Source: Geothrix sp. PMB-07 (GTDB taxonomy: Bacteria > Acidobacteriota > Holophagae > Holophagales > Holophagaceae). Taken from it: a stretch of DNA of 64,000 nucleotides. The notes beneath the pieces are model-generated. The model searched no databases, was not told the origin of the DNA, and was given only the letters and a program-made list of their open reading frames with translations. Of this stretch, positions 1 through 8,683 are shown in pieces. How positions within the stretch are numbered: position 1 is the first letter of the stretch; every line of letters starts with the position of its first letter. The position numbers and the translations under genes were made by a program. The stretch spans positions 2,046,992-2,110,991 of the forward strand of contig NZ_CP132333.1 in the NCBI RefSeq assembly GCF_030758935.1. Direction: 5' to 3'.

Positions 1-568
1 CCCGGCCAAAGGCCGCGATGGTGCGGGGGTGGGCGAGGAAGAAGGCCGGTTCCTTCCAGACCTTCGCCAGCAACTCATCCAGATCATCGGGAGTGGGTGG
101 GCCCTTGCGGGTGGGAATGCGGAAGGCGGGCGCGGCGTTCTTCAGCAGTCCGTAGTCCTGGTTGTTGATGAGTTCGTATTCCTGCTTTTCCTTGAGGTGT
201 TCCACCACCAGCCGGAGCTGTTCCTTGAGTTGGTCATGGGGATGGTTGTACAGATCGGTGATGCGGGTGTGGACGCCCACCACCGACTTGATGGAGCTGA
301 GCACGTATTCCCGGGGCTTTTCCACGTAGTCCAGGTACGAGGTCGGAAGCTCCTGCTCCGCCTTGCTGGTGCAGACCACCGCCACCGCGGTGTCACTGTT
401 CTTGGTCTGGTTCACACGGTAGACGCCCGCCTCGACCGGCACCCAGGACAGGAAGCGGGGCAGCCAGCGGGGCGTGATGATCGAGGTTTGCGCGACGGTT
501 TTCTGGGCGTTGGCCAGTTGCCTCGCGCCGGCATCGCCGAGCACTCGACGGGGGGTTGGGTCGGACAT
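1..568 (-). CDS. srpI: Family 2A encapsulin shell protein (SrpI-type), 3' end missing
   Basis: The first 189 residues of a HK97-fold nanocompartment shell protein; the reading frame runs off the window edge, so about 120 residues are missing if it has the usual ~310. The ATG at 568 follows a GAGGAG ribosome site. Segments match my memory of cyanobacterial SrpI closely: ITPRWLPRFLSWVPVEAG (residues ~32-49), PHDQLKEQLRL, and PTPDDLDELLAKVWKEP followed by AFFLAHP near the cut. No cyclic-nucleotide-binding domain is visible at the N-terminus, which argues for family 2A rather than 2B. Family knowledge: 2A shells package a cysteine desulfurase and are linked to sulfur storage. It is the last visible gene of a minus-strand run of sulfur-transfer genes, 62 bp after the E1/rhodanese fusion. 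Confidence 0.9.
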   Translation of the reverse strand, partial: MSDPTPRRVLGDAGARQLANAQKTVAQTSIITPRWLPRFLSWVPVEAGVYRVNQTKNSDTAVAVVCTSKAEQELPTSYLDYVEKPREYVLSSIKSVVGVHTRITDLYNHPHDQLKEQLRLVVEHLKEKQEYELINNQDYGLLKNAAPAFRIPTRKGPPTPDDLDELLAKVWKEPAFFLAHPRTIAAFGR

Positions 569-630
569 GGGGGCTCCTCGTGGGATGGGGCGGCAAGGGG
601 CCGCCTGGGGGGTGGAAGGTGGTGCCGGAA

Positions 631-2064
631 TCAGTAGCGGGGCAGGGAGTGGTCGATGCGTTCGGCCCAGGCATCCACGCCACCGGCGAGCACCTGGAGG
701 TGGCCGAATCCCGCCTTCCGCAGCAGCCGGTAGGCCTCCAGGCTGCGTCCGCTCCTGTGGCAGTGGAGGGTGTAGCTGTTGGCGGAATCCAGTTCGTGCA
801 GGCGCGCGGGAAGCTGGCTCAAGGGATAGCGGATGGCCCCGGGGATGCCGACGATCTGGGCCTCGTGGTCTTCGCGGACATCGAGCAAAGCCAACGTCTC
901 TCCGCTTTGGCGGCGTGCATGGAATTCCTCCACCGTGACCGTGGGGATGCCTTGGCCATCTCCCTCGGGTTCGGCTCCCCGGACCTGGCAGAAGGCTTCG
1001 TAATCCACCAGGGCCGTGATGCTGGGGGAAGGCCCGCAGACGGCGCAGTGGGGATCCTTGCGCACCGAGAGTTCGCGGAACTGGAAATCCAGGGCGTCAA
1101 ACCAGGACAGGCGGCCCACCAACGGCTCACCCACGCCAAGGATGAGCTTGAGGACTTCCAGGGCCTGCAGGGAACCGATGATGCCCGGGAGCACCCCGAG
1201 CACGCCGCCTTCCGCACAGGAGGGCACCAGGCCCGGAGGCGGCGGCTCAGGGAAAAGACAGCGGTAACAGGGGCCACGGCTGGCATCAAACACGCTCACC
1301 TGGCCCTCGAAGCGGAAGATGCTGGCGTAGACATTGGGCTTGCCGGAGAGCACGCAGGCATCGTTCACCAGGTACCGGGTGGGAAAGTTGTCGGTGCCGT
1401 CGGCGATGATGTCGTAGCCCTCGAACAGCTCCAGGGCGTTCCAGCTGGCCAGTTGCAGGGAGTGCGTGACGACCTCGATCTCGGGATTGAGGTCCGTGAG
1501 CCGCTCCTTGGCGGCATCCAGCTTGGGCCGCCCCACATCCGCGGTGGAATAGAGCACCTGCCGCTGGAGGTTGGTGAGATCCAGGGTGTCGAAATCCACC
1601 AGTCCGATGGTGCCCACCCCCGCGGCGGCCAGGTAGAGGGCCAGCGGCGAACCCAGTCCCCCCGCGCCGATGCAGAGCACCTTCGCGCCCTTGAGGCGCT
1701 TCTGCCCTTCCAGGGTGACCTCCGGCATGATCAGGTGGCGGCTGTAGCGGAGGATCTCCTCGCGGGAGAAGCGGACCTCCGGGGCCCCACCCGCGATGGC
1801 GGGAACGATGGTGAGAACGTCGCCGTCCTTGAGACTCACTTCCTGGAGGGAAGGGGCCAGCACGCGCACGTTCTGATCCTCCAGGTAGAGGTTCACGAAG
1901 CTGCGAAGGGCGCCTTGTTCATCCAGCAGCTGGCTGGCTAGATCGGGGCTCAGGGCCGCCAGCGCGGCGATGGCTTCTTGGGCGGTGCTGGCCTCGACCT
2001 GCACGCGTTTGGCGCCATCGACATAGCGTCGGAGCGGGGTGGGAATCAGGATGGATACAGCCAT
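631..2064 (-). CDS. moeZ: CysO/ThiS-like sulfur carrier + MoeB/ThiF E1 + rhodanese fusion
   Basis: A 477-residue three-part protein of sulfur transfer. Residues 1-93 are a ubiquitin-fold sulfur carrier ending in VPAIAGG (diglycine 92-93), very like the tail of mycobacterial CysO. Residues ~98-360 are an adenylating E1: nucleotide loop GAGGLGSP (~133-140), TDNFPTR, and zinc cysteines C266/C269 and C340/C343. Residues ~373-477 are a rhodanese domain with active-site C435 in HCHRSGRS. Family knowledge: the E1 adenylates the carrier's C-terminal glycine and the rhodanese supplies sulfur to make a thiocarboxylate. The carrier is normally separate; here its diglycine is internal and would need to be cut, and a JAMM peptidase gene lies 19 bp upstream. 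The gene is expressed with mec and cysM. Confidence 0.9.
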   Translation of the reverse strand: MAVSILIPTPLRRYVDGAKRVQVEASTAQEAIAALAALSPDLASQLLDEQGALRSFVNLYLEDQNVRVLAPSLQEVSLKDGDVLTIVPAIAGGAPEVRFSREEILRYSRHLIMPEVTLEGQKRLKGAKVLCIGAGGLGSPLALYLAAAGVGTIGLVDFDTLDLTNLQRQVLYSTADVGRPKLDAAKERLTDLNPEIEVVTHSLQLASWNALELFEGYDIIADGTDNFPTRYLVNDACVLSGKPNVYASIFRFEGQVSVFDASRGPCYRCLFPEPPPPGLVPSCAEGGVLGVLPGIIGSLQALEVLKLILGVGEPLVGRLSWFDALDFQFRELSVRKDPHCAVCGPSPSITALVDYEAFCQVRGAEPEGDGQGIPTVTVEEFHARRQSGETLALLDVREDHEAQIVGIPGAIRYPLSQLPARLHELDSANSYTLHCHRSGRSLEAYRLLRKAGFGHLQVLAGGVDAWAERIDHSLPRY

Positions 2065-2083
2065 GGATGGCCTCCGGGAAAAG

Positions 2084-2539
2084 TCAGGATGCGGTTCCGT
2101 GTTCGAGGCGGGGTTCGACGGTCAGGAAGGTGCCGCCCTGCTCATCAAGGGCGAAGGCGTTGAGATCTGCCGAATGGCCCTTTTGCACGGCGCAGATCAG
2201 GTACAGGTAGCCCTCCCAGGCATGGACCCGGTCGTATTCCGAAGGCTGCGCCGGATGGTCCGGGTGGCTGTGGTAGTAGCCAAGCACCTCCTGATCGGTG
2301 GCCAGGGCATGCCGTTCGGCCTTCATCTGGAAATCCGGCGGGATGAGGTAGCGCCGGGTCTGGTCGTCTCCGTGCTCATTCGGGGCGGGGCTGATTTCCG
2401 TCACGGCCCAAGGCGAGGCGTGGCCATCCCCGTGGCCGAACAGGGCGCCGCAGGCCTCGTTGGGATACGCGGCCTCGCAGTGGCGGCGCACCTGCGCTTC
2501 CAGGTCCGCCGGAAGGGGGCGCATGGAAGGCGCTGTCAT
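2084..2539 (-). CDS. mec: JAMM/MPN+ metallopeptidase, Mec-like
   Basis: A 151-residue zinc isopeptidase of the Mov34/MPN/PAD-1 class. The JAMM motif is complete: E28 in YPNEACGALFG, then HSHPDHPAQPSEYD with H90, H92, S100 and D103. Family knowledge: mycobacterial Mec releases cysteine from the CysO-cysteine adduct, and related enzymes trim extra residues from sulfur-carrier tails. Both jobs fit here, since the neighbours are a CysM-type synthase and a carrier whose diglycine is internal. Its ATG (2537-2539) overlaps the stop of cysM in an ATGA arrangement, so the two are probably translationally coupled. I infer the substrate from context; the sequence itself only shows the peptidase fold. 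Confidence 0.9.
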   Translation of the reverse strand: MTAPSMRPLPADLEAQVRRHCEAAYPNEACGALFGHGDGHASPWAVTEISPAPNEHGDDQTRRYLIPPDFQMKAERHALATDQEVLGYYHSHPDHPAQPSEYDRVHAWEGYLYLICAVQKGHSADLNAFALDEQGGTFLTVEPRLEHGTAS

Positions 2540-3537
2540 GGCCGACCCTCATCCCAGGAAGCCTCGCCCAGCGACTTCATGACGTTGTCCGGCAGGATGG
2601 TCACCAGCAGGCCCTGGTCCAACCCCTCGGCCACCTTGAGCGCCGCCACCACCGCCGCGCCGCCGCTGGTGCCCGCGGGCAGGCCCTCCTCGCAGGCGAG
2701 GCGACGGGCCATGGCCTGGGCTTCCTCGGTGGACACATCCACCTGCCGGTGGACCAGGCCCGCGTCGAAGATGGGAGGAATCTCCGTGGAGGCGTAGTGC
2801 TTGGTGCCCTCGATGCCGTGGTAGGCGGCGTTGGGCTGAACCGTGATGCACTGGATACCGGGCCGCAGTTCCTGCAAGCGTCGACTGACGCCTGTGAAGG
2901 TACCGCTGGTGCCCAGGATCGCCAGGAAATGGGTGACACGGCCCTCGGTCTGCTCCCAGATTTCAGGGGCGGTGCTTTCGTAGTGCGCCCGCCAGTTCAT
3001 GGGGTTGCTGTACTGGTCGAGGTAGAGGTAGCGCTCGGGGAAGTCCTCGGCCAATTGGCGGGCCACGTCCCGGGCGCCGTCGGCCCCTTCCAAGGCGTCG
3101 GTCAGCACCAGCTCCGCGCCCAGCAGGCGCAGCAGGCGCTTGCGCGAGGCACTGGCATTGGCGGGCATGCAGAGGGTCACGCGATGTCCCCGGGCGGCAG
3201 CGATCTGGGCCAGGGCGATGCCGGTGTTGCCGCTGGTGGAATCCAGCAAAGTGCGAGCGCCACCCCGGAGCAGGCCCCGGGCCTCCGCGTCGCGGATCAT
3301 CCAGAGCGCAGGCCGGTCCTTCACGGATCCGGCTGGATTCATCCACTCGCATTTCACGTAGATGTCGGCGCCCGAACGTTCGGCGCGGATCCGCTGCAGG
3401 CGCACCAGGGGCGTCCGGCCGAAGGTGGATCCGCCCGGGAGAAGCTCCGACGGACGGGCGGCGCGGCTCCGTGCCGCGATCCGGCGCAGGCGGGCGAGCC
3501 GTGCGGAAGCGTAACAGTCAGATGGCTTGGGGGACAC
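2536..3537 (-). CDS. cysM: PLP-dependent cysteine synthase, CysM/CysK family
   Basis: A 333-residue beta-substituting PLP enzyme making cysteine from an activated serine and a sulfur donor. Visible: PLP lysine K73 in NPAGSVKDRP, substrate loop STSGNTG (~100-106), phosphate-binding loop GTSGTFTG, and a C-terminal LPDN segment. I chose the GTG at 3537 because GGAG sits 5 bp upstream; the frame stays open to 3669, but that would overlap the upstream gene. The set of synthase, JAMM peptidase and carrier/E1 matches the mycobacterial CysM-Mec-CysO route, in which O-phosphoserine and a protein thiocarboxylate are the substrates. An ordinary sulfide-using CysK cannot be excluded from sequence alone. 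Confidence 0.88.
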   Translation of the reverse strand: MSPKPSDCYASARLARLRRIAARSRAARPSELLPGGSTFGRTPLVRLQRIRAERSGADIYVKCEWMNPAGSVKDRPALWMIRDAEARGLLRGGARTLLDSTSGNTGIALAQIAAARGHRVTLCMPANASASRKRLLRLLGAELVLTDALEGADGARDVARQLAEDFPERYLYLDQYSNPMNWRAHYESTAPEIWEQTEGRVTHFLAILGTSGTFTGVSRRLQELRPGIQCITVQPNAAYHGIEGTKHYASTEIPPIFDAGLVHRQVDVSTEEAQAMARRLACEEGLPAGTSGGAAVVAALKVAEGLDQGLLVTILPDNVMKSLGEASWDEGRP

Positions 3538-3596
3538 CGGGGCTCCAGGTCGGAAGGTGGGGCTGACGGACCGCAAAGGAATCCAAAGGAAGGGCC

Positions 3597-5531
3597 TCAC
3601 TTCACCGGCGCGGAGGTGGGCGGGAAACGGACGATGGGCGTGTCCTCGCGATTGCCGTACTCCTGCCAACCGGCGTCGTAGGACACGACATTCCGGTAGC
3701 CCAGGTCGCGCAGGGCGATCTCCTTCAAGGTGCAGCGGGTGCCGGTCTGGCAGTAGATGACCACCACCTTCTCCGTGTCCTTGGGCAGGTTCAGGGCCCT
3801 GAGTTTCGCTTCCACCTGGTCTGGGGGCAGCACCTTGTGGGTGACGGGATCGAGCAGGTCGTCGTAGTTGAGCAGCACCGCACCCTCGATATGCCCACCC
3901 CGCTTGTTGCCCCGCAGTTCCTTGCCTTCGAATTCGCTGGCCGAACGGGAATCCAGGAACACCACATCCTTGTCCCCGCGGTGGCTCAGCACCTGATCGA
4001 GGTTCCAGTAGTGCTTCTCATCAGGGCGGGCCTGGTACACCGCTGGCGGAAGCACCCGGGCTTCGGTGCTGGCGGGTTGGCCGAGCCGCTTCCATTCGTC
4101 GAGGCCGAGACCATCCAGGAAGCGCACATCCGGGTGCCCCAACCATTGCAGGATGGCCACCGGCACCGTGCCGTCGGCCTTGCCGGCATGCCCACCGTAG
4201 ACGACGATCCGCTGCTCCCGCGTGAGGCCCGCCTTGCCCAGGAAGGCCTCATAGCGATCCACATCGGGTTTGCCCTCAGGGGTGCGGAAAATGTAGGAGC
4301 CAATGCCTTCCTGGGAAGGCACCTTGGTGGGCGCGGTGCGCCACAGCAGGCCGGGCAGGTTGATGGCGCCTGGAATGTGCCCAGCCGCGTAATCCTGGGG
4401 GCTGCGGGCATCGATCACGAGCAGCTTTGGATCCCCCCAGGCCGCCTGCAATTGGGTGGCGCTGATGAAGGTCTTCCATTGAGGTGCGGCTTCGGCTTGG
4501 ATTCCCGTCCTGGCCGGTGGCCCCACATGGAGGCTGGAGATGTCCATGAGGTAGAGCGTGAGCAATGGGGCTTCAGTGCCGTTGGTCCGGTTCGAGGCGA
4601 AGAGCAGCCAGTGGCCATCGGGGGAAATGGCGGGGAAGCCGTCGAAGGCCTTGTCGTAGGTCAGCCGCACCTGCTCGTCGCTCTCCAGATCCCCGAGGAA
4701 CAGTTCGTAGTTCCGCTCCGGCAGCACCTTCACGAACACGTAGTGGCGGCCATCTGGAGCCGGGTAGGGGGCCCAGTTGGTGCCTTCGTCGTGAGTCCGC
4801 TGGCGCAGCCCTGTGCCGTCATCCTGGATGGTGTAGATGGCCATGGGCAGGCTGCCCTTCCGGCCTTCGTCGGCCTGCTTCCAGGCGCGGAACAGGATGG
4901 TCCGGCTGTCAGGCAGGTAGAAGGCGCCGCCGGGTTGCAGCTCTTCGAGGTGGGTGATCTGCCGCGCCTGGGAGCCATCTGGCCGCGCGCGCCAGAGATC
5001 CAGCTTGCCGTTGGTCTGGCGGGCGAAGAGCACCCACTGGCCGTCCGGGGAAACGGAGACTTCCGCATCGTACTGGGTGTTCTGGGTCAGCCGCTGGAGG
5101 TTGCCGCCGTCCAGGTCGGAGCGGTAGAGCTCTGCGCCCTGCGGGTAGTTCCGGGGGTCGGAGAAGTTGCCCTTGGGCAGGTCGAGGTGGTCCCGGGTCG
5201 AGGTCCATACGATGGATTTCCCATCGGGGAAGAAGAAGGAGCAGGCATCCTCTCCGCGATCATTGATCCGTTTGATTTCCGTCCCGTCGATCCGGAGGGT
5301 GTAGACGTGGTGGGCGGCATCGCCCTCCCGCTTGGCGGTGCCGATGATGTGCTGGGAATCCGGCGCGAAGTAGAATTCCGCTGCGGCCCCGATGTTGGGA
5401 ATCCGGTGAACGGGCAGTTCCTTGCCAGAACCTTCGGCTTGGGTGGTCTGGCCCAGCAGGCAGAGCCCGCCGAAGGTCGCCGAGAGGAGGGTTCGGAACA
5501 AGACGGGAGTGAGAGAGAACCGTGAAGCCAT
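3597..5531 (-). CDS. Exported beta-propeller (PD40) protein with tandem rhodanese domains
   Basis: A 644-residue exported sulfurtransferase. The ATG at 5531 follows AAGGAGG and begins a signal peptide (basic start, hydrophobic ~9-27, then QAEG). Residues ~40-335 form TolB/PD40-type propeller blades (repeated SPDG/FASNR patterns). Two rhodanese domains follow: ~352-485 with GGHAG (446-450) where the catalytic Cys loop should be, so likely inactive, and ~500-635 with C594 in YCQTGTRC, likely active. This inactive/active order is typical of thiosulfate:cyanide sulfurtransferases. It lies between the TonB receptor and cysM, suggesting periplasmic handling of a sulfur compound taken up by the receptor. 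The propeller-rhodanese combination is unusual; the substrate is unknown. Confidence 0.85.
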   Translation of the reverse strand: MASRFSLTPVLFRTLLSATFGGLCLLGQTTQAEGSGKELPVHRIPNIGAAAEFYFAPDSQHIIGTAKREGDAAHHVYTLRIDGTEIKRINDRGEDACSFFFPDGKSIVWTSTRDHLDLPKGNFSDPRNYPQGAELYRSDLDGGNLQRLTQNTQYDAEVSVSPDGQWVLFARQTNGKLDLWRARPDGSQARQITHLEELQPGGAFYLPDSRTILFRAWKQADEGRKGSLPMAIYTIQDDGTGLRQRTHDEGTNWAPYPAPDGRHYVFVKVLPERNYELFLGDLESDEQVRLTYDKAFDGFPAISPDGHWLLFASNRTNGTEAPLLTLYLMDISSLHVGPPARTGIQAEAAPQWKTFISATQLQAAWGDPKLLVIDARSPQDYAAGHIPGAINLPGLLWRTAPTKVPSQEGIGSYIFRTPEGKPDVDRYEAFLGKAGLTREQRIVVYGGHAGKADGTVPVAILQWLGHPDVRFLDGLGLDEWKRLGQPASTEARVLPPAVYQARPDEKHYWNLDQVLSHRGDKDVVFLDSRSASEFEGKELRGNKRGGHIEGAVLLNYDDLLDPVTHKVLPPDQVEAKLRALNLPKDTEKVVVIYCQTGTRCTLKEIALRDLGYRNVVSYDAGWQEYGNREDTPIVRFPPTSAPVK

Positions 5532-5574
5532 GGGCGGCCTCCTTGGGGAAGGGCAGAGGGTGGAGATGGAACGC

Positions 5575-8403
5575 CTAGAAGCGGACGCCAGCCTGAACGC
5601 CAAGGCTGCGGGCGGCGCCGTAGTCGCCGCGGCTGTGGGGAACCCCATTGCCTGCATCGGGCAGCCAGGCACTGCTGGTCCCTGTAGCCGGCGTGTCGTG
5701 GTTCCAGTTGTTCTGGACCTTGATGATCTGTTGCCGGTTGAAGACGTTGGCCACCGTCAGCTTGATGAAGAAGGCGAGGGGCTGGTTGCCGATGCGCAGC
5801 AGGCGGAAGTCCTGGCTGGCCGCCAAGTCGGTATAAGCCTGCGAGGGGAACACCACCTGGCCGCGGCGGCTGTCCTGATACTGGTAGAAGGTGGCGCCCT
5901 GGGCCTGGGCGGCGATGGCCGGGTTCACCTCCCGGCCCGTCAGGGTCCGGCGGATGCTGTCGTGGGCGCCGGAATCAAAGCGGTAGATCAGGCCCACCGT
6001 CGTGCGGCCCCAGGACCAATCGACGTGGTATTGGCCGTTGAGCCTCACTCGGAGGGGAATGTCGCCGAAGAGCGGGCCCTCGGGGTTGAACTGGCGCGTG
6101 TCATAGACCGAGACGCCGTCCTGGGTGGAGAAGTACTTGATGCCCTGCCCATTGGGGCCAGCTCCAGGGCTTTCGCCCTGGTAGTTGCCCTTGAGCGAGG
6201 ACCAGGTGACGTTCCCGCGCAGGTCGAAGGCGGCGGCCTCAAGGCCTCCCTCCAGCTCAAGCGCCTGATAGGTCCGGCGCGCGAGGTCGCTGTTCTCCCA
6301 GACCTGGACGTAGGCGGATCCCACCGCGTCATAGGGGGGTGGCGGCGTCACTCGGCCATCGTTCCCCACCCTCACATCGAACAGATCCTTGTACTCGCGG
6401 CGCACCAGGGTGGCCTTGGCGAACCCCTCCTGGCCCGCCACCTTGAACCCATGGGCCAGGCTCACCTGGGCCTCATCGGTGTGGGGGGCACGCAGATCGG
6501 GAGACAGGCGGGTGGTGAGGGTGGGTGAGGCGTAGCCCTGGAGGGCCGTCCAATTGGCTGGGTTGGCGGCGTTGGCCTGAGTGGCGAAACCCGGAGAGGC
6601 ATAGGGGCCGGTGTAGCCGTAGTCGATCTCCGTGGGATTGCCGGCCCCGCTGACGGAGTTGACGATGTTCGACAGAGCCTTGGCGTTGTACCGGTTGAAA
6701 CTGGCTGTGGCCTGCCAGGTGTTGTCGCCGAAGAGATCCCACTTCAGGCCCAGACGGGGCGACCAGCCGGTGGCGCCGGCGGAGGCACTGGTGTCTTCGC
6801 TGTGGGCGGAGTAGCGATCCAGCCGGAGGCCGAGGTTCAGCGACCACCTGGAATTCAGGCTCCATCGGTCGTTCACGTAGAACCCGCGGCTGTCATCGAA
6901 GGCCTTGGCCCCGGTGGATTGGAAGGTGGAATACCCAAAGGGCAGGGTGGTTCGTCCCGGCTTCCAACGACCCACCACGATGAGGGCATTGGTGGGGGAT
7001 TGGTAATCCTGGGCGCGGCGGGTGCCCTCCAGGATGTTGAAGCCGAAGGCGAGCTGGTGGGCGCCGTAGGCCTCGAAAAGGTAGGTGGCCTTCACGTCGG
7101 CGCTGCGGTTGTCGCGATGATCGCCGCCATCCAGAGCACTGTAGACGCCGTTCAGGTAGAACGCTCCGGTGAAGGCATCCAGGATGGGCGTGACGCCGGG
7201 CAGGGTGCCGCCTCGCAGAAACCCTTCCTTCTTGGCGCCCAGGCGTGCTTCCACCGACAGGTCAGAACCGAAATTGGCGGCCCAGTTGAGGCTCCAGGAG
7301 GTGTTCTGCTTGATCTGGGGGATCAGCGACTGCAGGTCGCCGGAGGCCACATCCACGTGATCGGTTTCGTTCCGGTTGGTGAGGTAGGACAGGGAGAGGG
7401 TCTGGTCGGGCAGCAGCTGATAGGTGAATTTCGCTTGCAGGCGGTTGTCTGAAAAGGTGCTGGTGTAGGGCGTGCCGGCATTGGTGGTGATGGAACTCAG
7501 CGACTTGGACAGGGACTGGGATTCCCGGTAGCCCGACAGGAAGAACCAGAACCGATCCTTGATGAAGTAGCCGCCCACGCTGAGGCTCTCGTTGTGGTTG
7601 AGTTTGTCGGACAGGCCCACGCGGCTTTGCAGCGGCTGGACCGCGTTCCAGGCGTCCTTGGAGAGGGTGCTGCGCAGGATGCCCGTGAACTGGTTGCCGC
7701 CGGATTTGGTGAGGCTGTTCACCACGCCGCCATCCACGTCGCCGTATTCGGCGGAAATGGCCCCCGTGATGATCTGCACTTCCTGGATGGCATCGGAAAT
7801 GGGATCCACACCGCGGTTGCCGAACTTCGGATCGGTCACATCCTGGCCATCGATCAGGAACTTGTTGTTGGACGTGAGCGCGCCTCGGATGGACACATTG
7901 CCGTTGATCTTCTGGGTGTCCGTGACGCCGGGCGTCAACGCCAGCAGGTCTTCGGGGTTCCTTCCGGTGGGAAGGGCTTCCACGGAAGCGAACTGGAAAT
8001 TGCTGGAGTTCCCCACTTCCGCCTTGTCCAGCTGCGAGAAGGTGGACGACACCACCACGGTGGCGCTGTCGATGGGACGGAGCACCAGGCGCGGCGTGTA
8101 GCCCTGGCCCAGGTTCACCTGGAAGGGCGCCTTGAGGGTTTGGTGTTCGGCCTTGGTGACTGCGATGAGGTATTCGCCCGGGGGCAGGAGGCGCGAGGAG
8201 AAACGGCCCTGGGCGTCCGTGAGGTGGGTGCGGAGGCCCTGAAGGGCAGGACTGGTGAGCACCACCTGGGCGCCGACGACAGGCCGTCCCTGGGGATCTC
8301 GCACCTCGCCGTCGATGTTCGAGGTTTGAACGCCCTGGGCTGCTAGGAAGAGCGGGCCGGAGGCGAGAAGGAAGGCCAAGGGGCGGAGTGGGAGGCGGTT
8401 CAT
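5575..8403 (-). CDS. TonB-dependent outer-membrane receptor with carboxypeptidase-regulatory-like domain
   Basis: A 942-residue outer-membrane receptor. The ATG at 8403 follows AGGAA, and the N-terminus is a signal peptide ending near LAAQG. Residues ~25-115 are a carboxypeptidase-regulatory-like/SusC-type beta-sandwich (IDGEVRDPQGRPVVGAQV). A plug follows at about 130-240 (PTGRNPEDLLALTPGV, SIRGALTSNNKFLIDGQDV, ISAEYGDVDGGVVNSLTKSGG). A long beta-barrel ends in GVRF with the expected C-terminal Phe. This OmpA/TonB-receptor architecture is common in Acidobacteriota. No canonical TonB box was identified. The substrate cannot be read from sequence; the downstream rhodanese/cysteine genes suggest a sulfur-containing compound, which is inference. 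Confidence 0.9.
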   Translation of the reverse strand: MNRLPLRPLAFLLASGPLFLAAQGVQTSNIDGEVRDPQGRPVVGAQVVLTSPALQGLRTHLTDAQGRFSSRLLPPGEYLIAVTKAEHQTLKAPFQVNLGQGYTPRLVLRPIDSATVVVSSTFSQLDKAEVGNSSNFQFASVEALPTGRNPEDLLALTPGVTDTQKINGNVSIRGALTSNNKFLIDGQDVTDPKFGNRGVDPISDAIQEVQIITGAISAEYGDVDGGVVNSLTKSGGNQFTGILRSTLSKDAWNAVQPLQSRVGLSDKLNHNESLSVGGYFIKDRFWFFLSGYRESQSLSKSLSSITTNAGTPYTSTFSDNRLQAKFTYQLLPDQTLSLSYLTNRNETDHVDVASGDLQSLIPQIKQNTSWSLNWAANFGSDLSVEARLGAKKEGFLRGGTLPGVTPILDAFTGAFYLNGVYSALDGGDHRDNRSADVKATYLFEAYGAHQLAFGFNILEGTRRAQDYQSPTNALIVVGRWKPGRTTLPFGYSTFQSTGAKAFDDSRGFYVNDRWSLNSRWSLNLGLRLDRYSAHSEDTSASAGATGWSPRLGLKWDLFGDNTWQATASFNRYNAKALSNIVNSVSGAGNPTEIDYGYTGPYASPGFATQANAANPANWTALQGYASPTLTTRLSPDLRAPHTDEAQVSLAHGFKVAGQEGFAKATLVRREYKDLFDVRVGNDGRVTPPPPYDAVGSAYVQVWENSDLARRTYQALELEGGLEAAAFDLRGNVTWSSLKGNYQGESPGAGPNGQGIKYFSTQDGVSVYDTRQFNPEGPLFGDIPLRVRLNGQYHVDWSWGRTTVGLIYRFDSGAHDSIRRTLTGREVNPAIAAQAQGATFYQYQDSRRGQVVFPSQAYTDLAASQDFRLLRIGNQPLAFFIKLTVANVFNRQQIIKVQNNWNHDTPATGTSSAWLPDAGNGVPHSRGDYGAARSLGVQAGVRF

Positions 8404-8683
8404 GGACGTTCCTGAAAGAGGATCGGGGTTCAACGAGCTGGGGCATCGCCTTGGCGGCGGAGCGCAGGATGCGGGGAATGGGCGGGGGGAGGTGCGGGCT
8501 GGTGAACTCAGCCGCGACAGCGTGAGGAGGTCCACCAGGGCACCCGAGTGCGCCTGCCTTCGGTGCGCCACTCCATCCAGAGATCCAGGTGCGACAAGGA
8601 TTCCCGCGGGTCAGCAGCGGGAGCTTCCGCTGCCTGGAATGGTGACCGGGTGATTTCTGAGAGGGGCTGGCGGGGGGTGGACA
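8404..8683 (-). other. Non-coding leader between dapA-like gene and TonB receptor, with strong hairpin
   Basis: A 280-base stretch without a convincing gene. On the minus strand, about 45-90 bases after the dapA stop, a GCAGCGG/CCGCTGC hairpin is flanked by ATTCC and GGAAT that could pair around it (roughly 8598-8640). No U-tract follows, so it is not a simple terminator. I looked for cobalamin, SAM-I and SAH riboswitch signatures and found none. A GTGCGCC direct repeat lies on the plus strand near 8548-8570. The AGGAA site for the receptor gene is at the 3' end of the stretch. Confidence 0.4.

Noticed and set aside
3837-5525. Open frame of 562 codons on the plus strand
   Set aside because: Antisense shadow of the exported propeller-rhodanese gene, with no ribosome site or recognisable domain.
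8404-8683. Cobalamin or SAM riboswitch before the TonB receptor
   Set aside because: No conserved core sequence of either class was found; only a generic hairpin is visible.
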